Below are positions 21,531-31,555 of a stretch of 64,000 nucleotides of DNA, piece after piece. The notes under the pieces were generated by a model. That model had not been told where the DNA came from. It made no database searches and saw only the letters and a program-made list of their open reading frames with translations. This DNA is from Arion vulgaris. Lineage: Eukaryota > Mollusca > Gastropoda > Stylommatophora > Arionidae. Position numbers and translations under genes: made by a program. Positions within the stretch are counted from its first letter, which is position 1. Each line of letters starts with the position of its first letter. The DNA lies in the NCBI GenBank assembly GCA_020796225.1, contig CM036760.1:4458501-4522500 (forward strand). Reading direction: 5' to 3'.

Positions 21531-21785
21531 GATTTTATTATTGGGTCAAGCTGAGGTAGGTTTGGGGATCGCCTCTGAAAAAGTATGTAGTGATCCATCA
21601 TCGCCTACACCAGGTGGAATGGTACATCATAATGACTATAGTATATTTAAAGAATTGTTCAAGCTTATGTAGGTCTGTGGTTTGTCTGTGAAGACGTTTG
21701 GACAGATGCATATACATGCTTACTTTCAGTAGCTCAATTGCTTGATTTCAGAAGCTAAACTCATAAACATCAAGTGCTGGAAGAA
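21531..21785 (+). mobile_element. Probable second LINE-V terminal fragment, decayed
   Basis: GTGATCCATCATCGCCTACA, CCAGGTGGAATGGTACATCA and TAATGACTAT echo the end of the preceding copy (GAGATCCATCAATGCCTACG, TCAGATGGTATGGTACATGA, TAATGATGATG). The upstream part has no readable frame. Confidence 0.4.
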
Positions 21786-22160
21786 ACTAATCAAGACAGA
21801 GATGAAGTGTCTGCGCTGAATGCTGGGAGTAACAAGAAGAGACCGGTTGAGAGATGAAGACATAAAAAAATGGGTACAACGTCAGTACTAGACTTCATCA
21901 AAGAAACAACAAATTAAATGGTTCGGCCACGTAAGCAGATTACCAACAGACAGTGCACCTCAAATAGCAATGTTGCTCCAATACAATGGATACGAAGCAA
22001 AACGCCGACCACGCAAAATGTGGATCTCGGAGATAACAGAGACGACGAAAGACACTATTTATGAAGCGCACACAATGGCTCGTTCCAGAAATCTCTTCTT
22101 ATCCTGACGTTGTGAGACAAAACCAGGATTGGAGAAAATAAAGAAGCGAAGAATCTCATA
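21786..22160 (+). mobile_element. LINE-U 3' fragment
   Basis: Starts at LIKTEMKCLR and continues with an in-frame stop through MLGVTRRDRLRDED, KKQQIKWFGHVSRLP and TAPRKMWISEITETTKDT-like residues. Nucleotide order is the same as at 19.35-19.70 kb. Heavily truncated; no RT motif left. Confidence 0.8.
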
Positions 22161-22410
22161 GAATAACTCGGTATACAGCAACGCAAATCGTTTCTGCATA
22201 TGTTACTACATTCGTGTCCATACATTTGTTGTTGGATTGTCGATTTGTTGTTTCTATTTCAGTCTGTCATTGAATATAACTCACACAAATGATATGTGTT
22301 TAACAAAAAAACCCACCTGAGGAGCGTATTCCTTATTTAAAACAGTTTTCCTTTTGCAAAACCATAAAATTATGTGAGCTTTCTTTTCTAATTCATCTCG
22401 AAATTTATAC
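22161..22410. other. Unassigned spacer
   Basis: Nothing recognised. Confidence 0.35.
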
Positions 22411-22745
22411 AAGAAATGGCTGAGAAGTGGTTAGTACAAATCGGTACAGGTGGTTCTTTTCTTTACAAGAAATGGCTGAGAAGTGGTTAGTACAAATCGG
22501 TACAGGTGGTTCTTTTCTTTACAAGAAATGGCTGAGAAGTGGTTAGTACAAATCGGTACAGGTGGTTCTTTTCTTTACAAGAAATGGCTGAGAAGTGGTT
22601 AGTACAAATCGGTACAGGTGGTTCTTTTCTTTACAAGAAATGGCTGAGAAGTGGTTAGTACAAATCGGTACAGGTGGTTCTTTTCTTTACAGAAATGGCT
22701 GAAAGTGGTTAGTACAAATCGTACAGGTGGTTCTTTTCTTTCAGA
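22411..22745. repeat. 56-bp tandem array beside LINE-W
   Basis: Six copies of a 56-base unit (AAGAAATGGCTGAGAAGTGG, TTAGTACAAATCGGTACAGG, TGGTTCTTTTCTTTAC). The first five are nearly identical and the last carries single-base deletions. The array sits directly at the 3' side of a minus-strand LINE-W fragment, the same relative position as the 32-bp array at 9.46 kb. I could not prove that this unit comes from LINE-W. Confidence 0.92.
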
Positions 22746-22975
22746 TGCTAAAGTGTTGCCAAATGGTCGGTTTCGTTTTTTCTTCTCCTTTCTTGGATTT
22801 ATTGTAATTTTGCTCTTGACAGGTTTGCTGCTTATGCTCATCTAACCATTTATTTTCATGTTCTTCTCTCGCCTTCTCTCTTGATGTTCTGTTGTAGAAG
22901 ACTCTGTATACTGTGGGGTTTAGATGCATTCTTTTTAAGGGGCCAAACCATTTAATTCTTTGTTTCTCAATGTAG
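22742..22975 (-). mobile_element. LINE-W 3' fragment
   Basis: The minus strand gives MHLNPTVYRVFYNRTSREKA, then KWLDEHKQQTCQEQNYNKSK, corresponding to the LINE-W copies at 9.95 and 12.27 kb. Upstream sequence at about 22935-22975 encodes QRIKWFG-like residues. Truncated and frameshifted. Confidence 0.75.
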
Positions 22976-23075
22976 GGTTTCTTCCCTTGGCTTCAGATGC
23001 CTCTTACGACAAGCCTTGTAGGTCGCAGTGGTTCTATTCTTTGCGCCCCTAGAGGGCATCGGCACCACCGACCTG
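22976..23075 (-). mobile_element. SINE-B 5' fragment
   Basis: Core GCCTCTTACGACAAGCCTTG followed by GTCGCAGTGGTTCTATTCTT and TGCGCCCCTAGAGGGC. Only the head and core remain. Confidence 0.75.
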
Positions 23076-23117
23076 TTATCAATATAAGAAAAGGTAATCA
23101 TCATTTTTGGGACTTGT

Positions 23118-23495
23118 AGTGAGAAGGGGAGGCCTAGAACACATTGTGACAACCGGTCAAATCGAGGGGAGTTGAGAGGAAGAATGAGTGAGACAATTTT
23201 GGAAGACTGACTTCATGGCACAAAAGAGCGTAAACATCTGAGATAGTAACAAACACCAAGGATACATATTTGAAGAGATCCATCTGATCACACTTGAGGA
23301 ACTAAACTTCAAGTACATTATCGTCAAAAAAGCCCGCCTTCATGGCGAGGGAACCCATAAAACGGTAAGCAGCTTTCACGCAAAAATCTGCCTGAAACGC
23401 GTACCATGTCTGCGACTGAATTCATAACGGGCAAATGCAGAAGAATAAGAGGAGATCAATAATAGCCTACGCTAGCTGGCAAGTCTCCTGATGAT
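23118..23495 (+). mobile_element. LINE-V 3' fragment with a small insertion
   Basis: GGCCTAGAACACATTGTGAC, AACCGGTCAAATCGAGGGG and GGATACATATTTGAAGAGAT correspond to the LINE-V terminal region (LEHIVTTGQIEG). The final bases AATAGCCTACGCTAGCTGGC and TGATGATGATGAT follow after 23445. Between them (about 23285-23445) lies an inserted SINE-C-like piece. Confidence 0.65.
23285..23445 (+). mobile_element. SINE-C-related fragment inserted in LINE-V
   Basis: Contains CATGGCGAGGGAACCCATAA, AACGGTAAGCAGCTTTCACG and CAAAAATCTGCC, similar to the 3' half of SINE-C (TATGGCGAGGGAATAC, TTTTCACGCAAAAATC) and to 42505-42620. It is bounded by GAGATCC and GAGATCA, a possible short target-site duplication. Confidence 0.5.
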
Positions 23496-24049
23496 GATGA
23501 TCATACCAACCGGTCTGACGTGGAAATTGAGACATGATACCGACAGATAGGAAAAATAATTTCCCTGGATGAAACAGATTACTGTTTGAGAGAACATGAC
23601 AACCAGGTGCAACCAAATCTGAAATATTTATTGTTTATTGAGAGTTAGTGTAACGTAATGTTAAATGAATTTTCAACCAAACGGATATGATATCCATTAG
23701 TCGTGTCAGGTCTCACATGGAACTTGACTATCTAATAGTAAAATCATCCTATATCGATGACATTTTCCAACTAGCAAAATGGAAAGTGAACGAGCTCCCT
23801 GTTATCTGTTCTAACGTTCATTATATCAGTTGGAGTTTTCTTTGTACAGACCTGATAAAAGGTGTGGGCAGGTTTGATGGTTGAGTAGTATATATCGAAT
23901 TTGGAAATCTCTTCAATGTCAATACGGGTGACTATTTTGACTATTGTCGCGTGACCATTATCACGTGACTTGTCGCGATGACGAACACTGGCTTTGTTTT
24001 CAATTTGTTTTGGTACTCAATCGTTAATTATTTTTGTTTTCATGACTAT
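23496..24049. other. Unassigned stretch
   Basis: No conserved motif. A 65-codon ORF at 23687-23884 has no recognisable domain. Confidence 0.35.
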
Positions 24050-24205
24050 GACGTTGTTTTTGTTATAATACTGTATGTACTCATGTTTTGTTTTTGTCAT
24101 GTCTATTATGCTGTTCTTGTTAATACTGTATGTACCCGTGTTCTGTTTTTGTCATGTCTATGACGCTGTTCTTGTTAATACTGTATGTACTCGTGTTTTG
24201 TTTTG
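24050..24205. repeat. 55-bp tandem repeat, about 2.7 copies
   Basis: TAATACTGTATGTACTCATG, TTTTGTTTTTGTCATGTCTA and the linking GCTGTTCTTGT recur with a period near 55 bases. Confidence 0.8.
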
Positions 24206-24209
24206 GTTT

Positions 24210-24406
24210 TCAATCCAGAAGCACTTGAGATTTCAGCTCTTCGGCTCCGTGCCATGAACATCGTAACCCTTCAGTTCGGTGCCACGAACACCGTAAATCT
24301 GGAGAACCTTGGCTTTTCTGCCAGCCCGCGGAATTGAACCGCACTCACAGGGGCTTGCCATCCATCGTCCAACACGCTATGAACACGCTGGGCAGGCGAG
24401 TAGCTG
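24210..24406 (-). mobile_element. SINE-F copy (tRNA-derived)
   Basis: Minus strand: head GCCTGCCCAGCGTGTTCATA, A-box-like TAGCGTGTTGG, B box GGTTCAATTCC at 24330-24340, then GGCTGGCAGAAAAGCCAAGG, TTTACGGTGTTCGTGGCACC, GAGCTGAAATCTCAAGTGCT and CTGGATTG. The tRNA-like A and B boxes imply RNA polymerase III transcription. Other copies lie at 31.95, 38.78, 44.80 and 46.60 kb. Confidence 0.85.
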
Positions 24407-24555
24407 CTATTCTTAAAATCTTTATAACAGGAATACTGCAGTAAAATTATGCAACAAAGGCGAAACATTTAATAAAGAAAGCATGCACTTGTTATATAGA
24501 AAGTCAGAACTTCTTCGTTTGTTTTGTATCATTTTCTGATCGTGGCCTCCTGCAG
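24407..24555. other. Unassigned spacer
   Basis: Nothing recognised between SINE-F and LINE-T. Confidence 0.35.
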
Positions 24556-25385
24556 TAAAAGGCCGACTATCTCAGATGGAGAAGGCCTGGACTTTGCGGA
24601 CGATCTCGCCTTGCTCTCGCATAGACTACAAGACATGCAGGAAAAAGTGGGTGCTCTGACACAAACGGCACAACGAGTCGGTCTTAAAATCAGTCAAGAG
24701 AAGACTAAAGTAATGCGTAGCAACAACATACAGCAAGATCCAATACTGATTGAGGTAAGGGACATAGAAGATGTGGATGAATTTGTCTACCTTGGAAGTA
24801 AGATCAGCAAATCAGGAGGTACAGATGAGGACATTAATGCTAGGATTAGGAAGGCCCGACAGGCCTTTGCGATCCTGCACATGGTGTGAAAGTCCGCTGC
24901 CATCTCCACGAAAACAAAGCTTAGGATTTTCAGCTCAAATGTGAAGTCGGTGTTGCTGTATGGCTCGGAAACTTGGCGAGTCACTAGGGCAAATACAAAT
25001 AAGATCCAGACCTTTGTCAACGGATGTTTGCGGCGGATTCTCAGATTGAGATGGTATAATAGAGTTACAAACACGGATCTGTGGATAAGAACAAGGCAGG
25101 AACCTATGATGACACAGGTCAAGAGGAGAAGATGGCGATGGATAGGCCATACCTTGCGGAAGACACAGTCGAGTGTCACTAGACAGGTGCTCGAGTGGAA
25201 CCCGCAGGAAAACGAAAAAGAGGGCGCCCTAAGCAGACTTGGAGACGAGGTCTTATTGAGGAGCTGAAGAGTGCTCAATTGACCTGGAGACCATAAAAAG
25301 AACAGCCAGAGATCGAGAAGAGTGGCGAACAACTGTTGAGGCCCTATGCTCCACGAGGAGCAGAGAGGATTAAATATGATGATCT
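24556..25385 (+). mobile_element. LINE-T (RTE-like) 3' fragment with RT active-site box
   Basis: The plus strand opens within the RT: GLDFADDLALLSHRLQDMQE (FADD box at about 24594), RVGLKISQEKTKVM and VDEFVYLGSKISKSGGTDED, then a stop, then VKSVLLYGSETWRVTRANTN, NGCLRRILRLRWYNRVTNTD, VKRRRWRWIGHTLRKTQ and VTRQVLEWNPQ. It ends near CCACGAGGAGCAGAGAGG, then AAATATGATGATC. Length and motifs fit RTE-like LINE C-termini known from molluscs and flatworms. It is 5'-truncated and carries at least two frame breaks. It retains single copies of two segments that are tandemly amplified in the relative at 56.87-57.70 kb. Confidence 0.85.
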
Positions 25386-25429
25386 CAGATGGGAAACCAA
25401 ATTTCCCGTTTAATGGGAGCTGGTGTTCT

Positions 25430-25942
25430 TATATGTTTGATAGAAAACTAGAAACTTTTTTTGTAATCTTACTCTTTTTCTTCTTCTTCCTTGTATTTGG
25501 TTTCGTATGCTCGTCTAAACCATGAGATGGGTTGCTTCTACGCAGGTGCATGTCAGAGTTCTTCAAGAGTTCCATATAGCTTGCTTTGTTAGCTTTTTCA
25601 TGAGGCCATGTTTCGTTTCGTTGGTGTATGTATGATGGACATGACTGCATGATGTGCTCTGGAGTCTGTGTTTCTGTCTGGCATGCACACTGTGCAGTCT
25701 GAGCAGGCTTTATTCTGTGCATGTGATGGTTGAGCCTGCAGTGACCTGTTCTTAGTGAAAGATTGTTGTGTGTTGTTTTCTTAATTTTACTAAATTCTAT
25801 TCCTTCATGGTTTTTTTATTGATGAAAAATATTAATAATACTGATATTCCTTAGTTTTAAATTTAATTTGTAACATAATGTAGCCTTGATTTCGTGTGTT
25901 GTGTCGTTTTCATAATGAATTTATCTTTATACAACAGTACTG
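25430..25942 (+). repeat. Repeat-J copy, split by a LINE-R1 fragment
   Basis: The left part at 25430-25471 (ATGTTTGATAGAAAACT) and the right part at 25784-25940 (TTTTACTAAATTCTATTCC, TTGATGAAAAATATTAATAA, TACTGATATTCCTTAG) together match the Repeat-J copies at 10.86 and 49.84 kb, where the two parts are contiguous. Confidence 0.7.
25472..25783 (-). mobile_element. LINE-R1 3' fragment inserted in Repeat-J
   Basis: Minus-strand frame MHRIKPAQTAQCACQTETQT, then PEHIMQSCPSYIHQRNETWP: the C-terminal Cys motif of LINE-R1, ending in (GAA)n. Imperfect AATCTTACT and AATTTTACT at the borders may be the target-site duplication. Close to the copy at 3.0-3.3 kb. Confidence 0.85.
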
Positions 25943-25944
25943 TA

Positions 25945-26490
25945 CAACAGAGATTAGAAGTAGAATAGCTCAAACGAAAGCAGCTTTTATGAAATGAAGA
26001 ACACACTATGCGTGAACTCACTACCAATGGCATTGCAAAAACGAGTGCTCCAGTGCTATATTGAACCAATACTTATGTATGGCAGCGAATCATGGACAAT
26101 GAACAAACAATCAATACGATCATTGGAAGCCACAGAGATGTGGTTTTACAGAAGAATGCTGAAAATTCCATGGACAGCAAAGAAAACAAATGTGGAGGTT
26201 TTAAATCAGACCTGCACACAAAGAAACCTTATCAAAAGAATAAGAATCCGACAATCAAGGTTCTTCGGGCATATAATCCGAAGAGAAGGTTTAGAACATT
26301 TGGTGACTACAGGTAAAATTCAGGAAGGAGAGATCGTGGAAGACAGAGGAGAAGATGTTGGATGGCCTGACATCATGGTTCGACAAAATATCGACGTCAG
26401 AACTGATTATATGCACCAAGCAAAGAGAGTTGTGGAGAGACATAATCGCCTACGCCGGCAGGCACGACATTTGATTGATTGACTGGAATG
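25945..26490 (+). mobile_element. LINE-V 3' fragment, open for 162 codons
   Basis: ORF 25994-26482 reads MKNTLCVNSLPMALQKRVLQ, CYIEPILMYGSESWTMNKQS, TEMWFYRRMLKIPWTAKKTN, RIRQSRFFGHIIRREGLEHL and VTTGKIQEGEIVEDR. This is the post-RT region of a LINE (YGSESW, FYRRMLKIPW, FFGHIIR). The RT catalytic core is absent. It is the best preserved LINE-V copy here. It ends near GGCAGGCACGACATTTGATT. Confidence 0.85.
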
Positions 26491-26539
26491 CAATGTCACG
26501 GAACGGTTTGTTCTCTTAATCCTATAATTGTTTACCTGT

Positions 26540-26650
26540 GCCTTATGTTATCGGAGATCACGGATTGATAAAGGCCTGTTGGTCGAAACGTCACCGTGTT
26601 TAGTTTTTGTACTTTGTATAACCACATAACTTCTCTTTTACTTGTTTCGT
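26540..26650 (+). repeat. Module M copy
   Basis: GGATTGATAAAGGCCTGTTG, then GTCGAAACGTCACCGTG, TTTTTGTACTTTGTATAACC and ACTTGTTTCG. The core hairpin GGCC...GGTC followed by GAAACG is intact. Confidence 0.65.
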
Positions 26651-27189
26651 TGTTGTTCTTATAATATTCCTGATGATTCATTTTTTGACATTCTTTCTCT
26701 TCCCCACGATATTAATAACTTATTTTGGAAATATCTCATCTCTCACATTTTGTTATTTTCTTGACTGTTCTCTTGTCACGAGTAAAGCTTGACATTGATA
26801 AATTATGGTATAATCAGTTTATAAATATATATTTCAGGGCTGTATATATGCAGTATATCCATATTTTCTTTAAAATGGTGATGTGAGAGGGTATGATGGA
26901 GGATGTCATCTGTGCAGTCCAAATACTTCAGCGCTGAGAACTTATTTTTTGAACGTTACATATCTTGGTCTGACTTAGGAGGTACTTGTAATAGAGATTC
27001 CCAACTAAAGGATGAATTCAGTTGTTTGTATTTCTTTGTCTTCCCCGTGCTGTCTTCCCATCATATTTGCCATATGTTACCACATTTTCATTATATTTCT
27101 CTTCATAATGTCTTCAAAATATCTCGAATATCTACATCTTTACTTTTTTAAATTCTTACCTCCATATCGACATCTTGTTAAATCCCTCT
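26651..27189. other. Unassigned AT-rich stretch
   Basis: No motif-bearing ORF or repeat seen. Confidence 0.35.
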
Positions 27190-27412
27190 ATGTGGTTTGT
27201 ATGTTATCTGAGCCTAAGGGCGATTGTACTTTGTGCCATTTATGCTCCTACAAGTATTCTATTACACTGATTTCCGTCAAGTTTTTTATTTGTTAGGGTA
27301 GCTTTCCTAGACCCATACCTCAGTCGGCTCTTACGACATGACTTGTAGGTAGCTGTGTTACTATTCTTTGCTCCACGTTGCGAGTCCTGACAACCCACTG
27401 GCGCATCAATAA
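27190..27412 (-). mobile_element. SINE-B copy, tail missing
   Basis: ATCTGAGCCTAAGGGCGATT, TTAGGGTAGCTTTCCTAG, core TCGGCTCTTACGACATGACT near 27331, then TACTATTCTTTGCTCC. The tRNA-proximal end reads CTGACAACCCACTGGCGC. Confidence 0.8.
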
Positions 27413-27413
27413 T

Positions 27414-27480
27414 ACAACAGTTTTTGACATGTTTTTGACATATTTTTGACATATTTTTGACATGTTTTTGACTCGAAAGC
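27414..27480. repeat. 15-bp tandem repeat (TTTTTGACATGT)
   Basis: About four to five copies of TTTTTGACATRTT directly after the SINE-B head. Confidence 0.8.
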
Positions 27481-28845
27481 TTGAATGTGAACCAAATGTT
27501 GCAGCGACATGACGTTCTCAAAGAAACAGATCAAAAAGTAACTTGTAAAAACAAATGTGTGCACGTGTAGCGCTGTGCCGATACGGGCATTGAATAGACT
27601 ATGGGCGCATGAATACCTGGCTCTGACAGAATGAAATGTAACCTATTACTCACACATTCACATTGTACAATTTTCATTGTATTCATCCGTTGCTTCTGTG
27701 TTTACAATGTTGAACGACTATCAAAGAAAAATTAATACACAAAGAAAGTACATCAGTCATCGCTCCAACCTCGGCCCAACAAATTGTTTACAATGATCTG
27801 ATGTGACTGATAAAGCAAAGATAATTTGCGCCATAGTTTCAGACTTAACCCCTTATGCATATAATTGCTCCCCTTTGCACTCTACCCATTGTTATGCCGT
27901 TTCATCTCATTTAATCCTTTTTCATCATTTTGGCACTCGTTGTCAAGTTATTTCGTTTCATTAAACCCCTTCGGCGTTTTGATTCCTTTCCACAATGTAA
28001 TTTCGTCCCAGGAGACTCGTGCGACCTGCGCGACCTTAAACGCCTGGTAGGTCATATGACTACATGATGCCGTTATTGACTAAAAACGGCTTCAGTTGTT
28101 TCAATCCGTTACGGCGCTGCTCTCTGACAAGTTTAATGGTCACCCTCTCTTTCTCTCTATATATATCGCATTCTCTCTCGTTCCCTCTCCTATTTAATAA
28201 TCAATTTCCATTTAAGATAAATTGATATTGCTGAGTCGAAAATGAAATATAAAAACATTAGAACTCAATAAACGTTTCCGTCGCAATGTTGTCGTCGCTA
28301 TTTTCCGTTGAATCAGTTCGGCTTTTGATGTGAGCCCATTACTGATTCTGAAATAAAGTGTTTTAACCAGGAGAAGTGTCAGGACCAGGAAGGCGGAGAA
28401 GAGTTAGAGAGGAGAGGGATGAGGGAGAAAGGTTGACATGGAACAACGGCTACAGGTAATTAATCTTTCAACATATAATGTCCAAACGTTTATTGGTGTG
28501 CATAGCTGAAATCAGCAATCAATCCGAACAATCAGTCGCTACTCGCTTCATGGTTTCTGGAACTGTACTATCATAAAGCGTCACGATTCATCAACAGCGC
28601 CCTGCCTGACGTGAAAGTCACTCAACCGTGGTAATGACATCTCCCTATATTATAAATGGTTTGCTTGTTTGAATCGGTATAAAGCATTTGGTAAACCGTA
28701 TCGCTGAGCGTTGGCTAAGACATATATTGTTATAATAAATGTCTGCACAATACTGTTGCTATGGCACACCGCTCTGGTAATGTTTTCAATAAAAAAAAAA
28801 ATTAGGTTGAATTTGTTTGTTATTGTTATATGTGTTCGTCCACGT
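27481..28845. other. Unassigned stretch of about 1.36 kb
   Basis: No recognisable repeat or motif. A CT-rich run with ATATATATC lies at about 28137-28190 and a poly(A) at 28788-28801. Short ORFs here show no conservation that I can see. Confidence 0.35.
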
Positions 28846-28955
28846 CTTCTTCCTTCTTTTTAAATGCTAGATATCGACCACTTGTTAAACTAGTCTTTGT
28901 GACTGGAATGTGATTTGAGCCTAAGAGCGATTGTACCTTGTGCTAGTTATATGCC
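28846..28955 (-). mobile_element. SINE-B 3' fragment
   Basis: CTTCTTCCTTC, TAGATATCGACCACTTGTTA and GATTTGAGCCTAAGAGCGAT are the SINE-B tail. It stops where a second SINE-B tail begins (CTTCTTCTTATCC at about 28960), so a younger copy inserted into an older one or landed beside it. Confidence 0.75.
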
Positions 28956-28959
28956 TTCT

Positions 28960-29262
28960 TCTTCTTATCCGAGCGCTAGATATCGACCACTTGTTAAACT
29001 CCTTTTTGTGATCTGAATGTGATCTGAGCCTACGAGCGATTGTACGTTCTGCCAGTTACGCGCCTACACGTAGACCAGCACATCCAATTTCTATGACGCT
29101 TTTTTTCTAGGGTAGCTTCCATGCCTAACTCAGTCACCTCTTACGACATGCCTTGTGGGTCGCAGTGTCCTAACTCAGTCGCCTCTTACGACATGCCTTG
29201 TGGGTCACAGTGTTACTATTTATTCTTCGTTCACATTGCGGACCCAAGCAACACATTGGTGG
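28960..29262 (-). mobile_element. SINE-B copy with internally duplicated core
   Basis: Tail CTTCTTCTTATCCGAGCGCT, body and head of SINE-B. The block TAACTCAGTCACCTCTTACG through GGTCGCAGTGT occurs twice in a row (about 29125-29168 and 29170-29212), duplicating the conserved core. Confidence 0.85.
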
Positions 29263-29445
29263 TTCCTATCAACAACGTACTCTTTGTGATCTATGTGATT
29301 TGCTCTGAGAATGTGAGTACGTTGCGTGTCTATTAGGTCACTTCAGCATGTAGGAAAAAACATCAACATACTGGAATTGCCAGATTTTTGCAAAAAGTTA
29401 AAAAACACCCAACTTTAAAGTATCACATGTGGAGTTTTACATGGT
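29263..29445. other. Unassigned spacer
   Basis: TCAACAACGTACTCTTTGTG and later bases faintly recall a SINE-A or SINE-B tail, but not enough to call. Confidence 0.3.
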
Positions 29446-29547
29446 AAACATGCAAATGTAAACATGCAAATGTAAACATGCAAATGTAAACATGCAAATG
29501 TAAACATGCAAATGTAAACATGAAAATGTAAACATGCAAATGTAAAC
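29443..29547. repeat. 14-bp tandem array at the LINE-U truncation point
   Basis: About seven copies of AAATGTAAACATGC ending in AAACATGTCACCATGAACAC, which is LINE-U sequence (GCAAACACGTCACCATGAAC at 19.22 kb). The unit therefore looks like an expansion of the first LINE-U bases. Confidence 0.8.
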
Positions 29548-30010
29548 ATGTCACCATGAACACAAAAAGAGCAAAATTCAACACAATCTTTCTCCCTACA
29601 TTATGCTACCAGTGCCAAACCTGGACGCTGACAACAAATGATAAAAGAAAACTAGTCACGACAGAGATATAGTCTCTACGCAGAATGCTGGGGGAACAAG
29701 ACGAGACCGGTTGAGAAACCAAGACATCAGGAAAAAATGGGTACAACATCAGTACTAGACTTCATCAAGAAACAACAGATTAAATGGTTCGGCCACATAA
29801 GCAGATTACCAACAGGCAGTGCACCTCAAAGAGCAATGCTGCTCCAATAAAATGGATACAAAGCAAAAGGATAGTCACGCAAAAGATGGACCTCAGAGAT
29901 AACAGAGGCGACGAAAGACACTATCTACGAAGCGCATACAAAGACCCGTTGTAGAAATCTTTTTTGGCTTGACGCTGTGAGGCAAAACAGGATTGAAGAA
30001 AAGAAAGAAC
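29541..30010 (+). mobile_element. LINE-U 3' fragment
   Basis: Encodes MNTKRAKFNTIFLPTLCYQC and TWTLTTNDKRKLVTTE, then after frameshifts IKKQQIKWFGHISRLP-like and RKRWTSEITEATKDT-like residues. Collinear with 19.24-19.70 kb. Confidence 0.85.
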
Positions 30011-30164
30011 TATACAATGATTTATCTATCTATGCTCTAATCCTGTTTTGTCTTTCAGAGATCGAAAAGGGAGACTCCTGGAGGGCGCATCACTATGCGC
30101 TTTGTCTTTCTTTTTTCTTCTCCAACTCTGATTGGCCACATGGTTCTTCTTCTTCTCTTCCACC
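30011..30164. other. Unassigned spacer between opposing LINE tails
   Basis: Nothing recognised. Confidence 0.35.
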
Positions 30165-31013
30165 ATTTACTTCTTTATAGAAGTGTTGGGGTGAAACGTA
30201 GTGATCTTGTGTGTGCTTGATTTAAGGCACTTTGTAAGCTGATATTCGTGTTCGTAAGGCTGTTCTTGATGCCGTTCCATCTTTTGCGTGGTCTTTCTCT
30301 TGCCGTGTACTCATTATACTTTTTCTGTTTGTATCTATGTATTAGGCGATACCAGGGCATTCTGGTCATGTGTCCAAACCATTTGATCTGTTGTTCTTTT
30401 ATGAACTGCATAACTGGTTTCACATCCAGTCTCCTGATTTCTTCATTTCTAATTTTGTCTCTTATTGTCACACCTGCAGCTCTTCTAAGACACATCATCT
30501 CTGTCGTTATGATTTTCCGTTCATTAGCTGCTGTTATTGGTCATGTTTAACACTGGTAACATACTGTTGGCCAGAAAATCATTCTTATGAGATTTGGTTT
30601 AGTTGTTAGCGGTATCTCTGTATGTGACAACAATGGTGTTAACTGTCACAGTATCTGGTTAGCTTTTGTGCAACGATTGCTAATTTCGCTATCGATACTT
30701 CCATCTGCTATGAAAATTGCCCCTAAGTATTTGGCCTCACTTGTTTGTTTATGTCTACGTTCTGCAGTTTTATTGTAAGGCTTTCTTGTTGTCTACTTAT
30801 TGCCATTGTCTCTCTCTTTATTATATTTATTTTCATGTTGTACTCCTCACCCTTGATGTTAACTAAGCTCAAATGGTTCTGGAGAGATTCTTCGTTTTCT
30901 GCAATCAGTACCAGTCCAATATTAGACCAATTATCTTTGGTGGTGCAACGGAGCTTGTGAACAGTCACATAGATCGTATGTGATTGAAAACTGAGGTTGA
31001 AAACACATGGCAT
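30165..31013 (-). mobile_element. LINE-U-related fragment, inverted to the copy at 29.55 kb
   Basis: Minus-strand frames: LIAENEESLQNHLSLVN and GEEYNMKINIIKRETM just after the RT active site (31013-30723), and MMCLRRAAGVTIRDKIRNEE, KEQQIKWFGHMTRMPWYRL and RERPRKRWNGIKNS (30498-30175). Same clade as LINE-U but clearly diverged. Frame breaks lie between the parts. It forms a tail-to-tail arrangement with the plus-strand copy at 29.54-30.01 kb. Confidence 0.8.
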
Positions 31014-31065
31014 TCAACAAAGTGCAATGATGATGGTCCAACTAATTATTTAATCAAACATAGAA
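30955..31065 (+). repeat. Repeat-I copy (dispersed, about 110-130 bp)
   Basis: CAACGGAGCTTGTGAACAGT, CATTCAACAAAGTGCAATGA, TGATGGTCCAACTAATTATT and TAATCAA match 42100-42235 and more weakly 54061-54175. Confidence 0.55.
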
Positions 31066-31109
31066 AAGCTGGTATGTATTGGGACATTCTACCTATTAGT
31101 GACAGAAAT

Positions 31110-31258
31110 ATGAACCTATTCGGAACAGAAATATGAACCTATTCGGAACAGAAATATGAACCTATTCGGAACAGAAATATGAACCTATTCGGAACAGAAC
31201 TATGAACCTATTCGGGACAGAAATATGAACCTATTCGGTACAGAAATATGAATTCAAC
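31110..31258. repeat. 23-bp tandem array
   Basis: About six copies of ATATGAACCTATTCGGAACAG plus AA. Near-identical except for the last units. Confidence 0.9.
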
Positions 31259-31290
31259 TTCATTAGCAGGATGAGACTCTCAGTGCTACT

Positions 31291-31544
31291 TCTTCTTCTT
31301 CTTTGCGTTCGTTCTTTACGATCAATTTTAATCACTCTTTGTGATATGTTTTATCTTTTCCAAGAACGTGTATACATTGCACATTGGTTTGGTAGGCCTC
31401 TAAACGCATAGACTGCTACACGTTTAGGCCACGTTCATCCGATTTCAGCCAAACCTCCTTAGTCGCCTCTTACGACATGCGTTCCAGGAAACAGTGGTTC
31501 TATTCTATACACCCCAAATTAAGGCTCCGGTAACCACTCGGGCG
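31291..31544 (-). mobile_element. SINE-A copy with target-site duplication
   Basis: Full length. Tail (TTC)n then TTTGCGTTCGTTCTTTACGA; core CGCCTCTTACGACATGCG near 31462; head CCGGTAACCACTCGGGCG. TCAGTGCTACT flanks it at 31280-31290 and 31545-31555. Confidence 0.92.
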
Positions 31545-31555
31545 TCAGTGCTACT

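Noticed and set aside
24787..25332. 181-codon minus-strand ORF
   Set aside because: Shadow of the LINE-T coding frame on the plus strand, whose FADD and WIGHTLRK motifs decide the strand.
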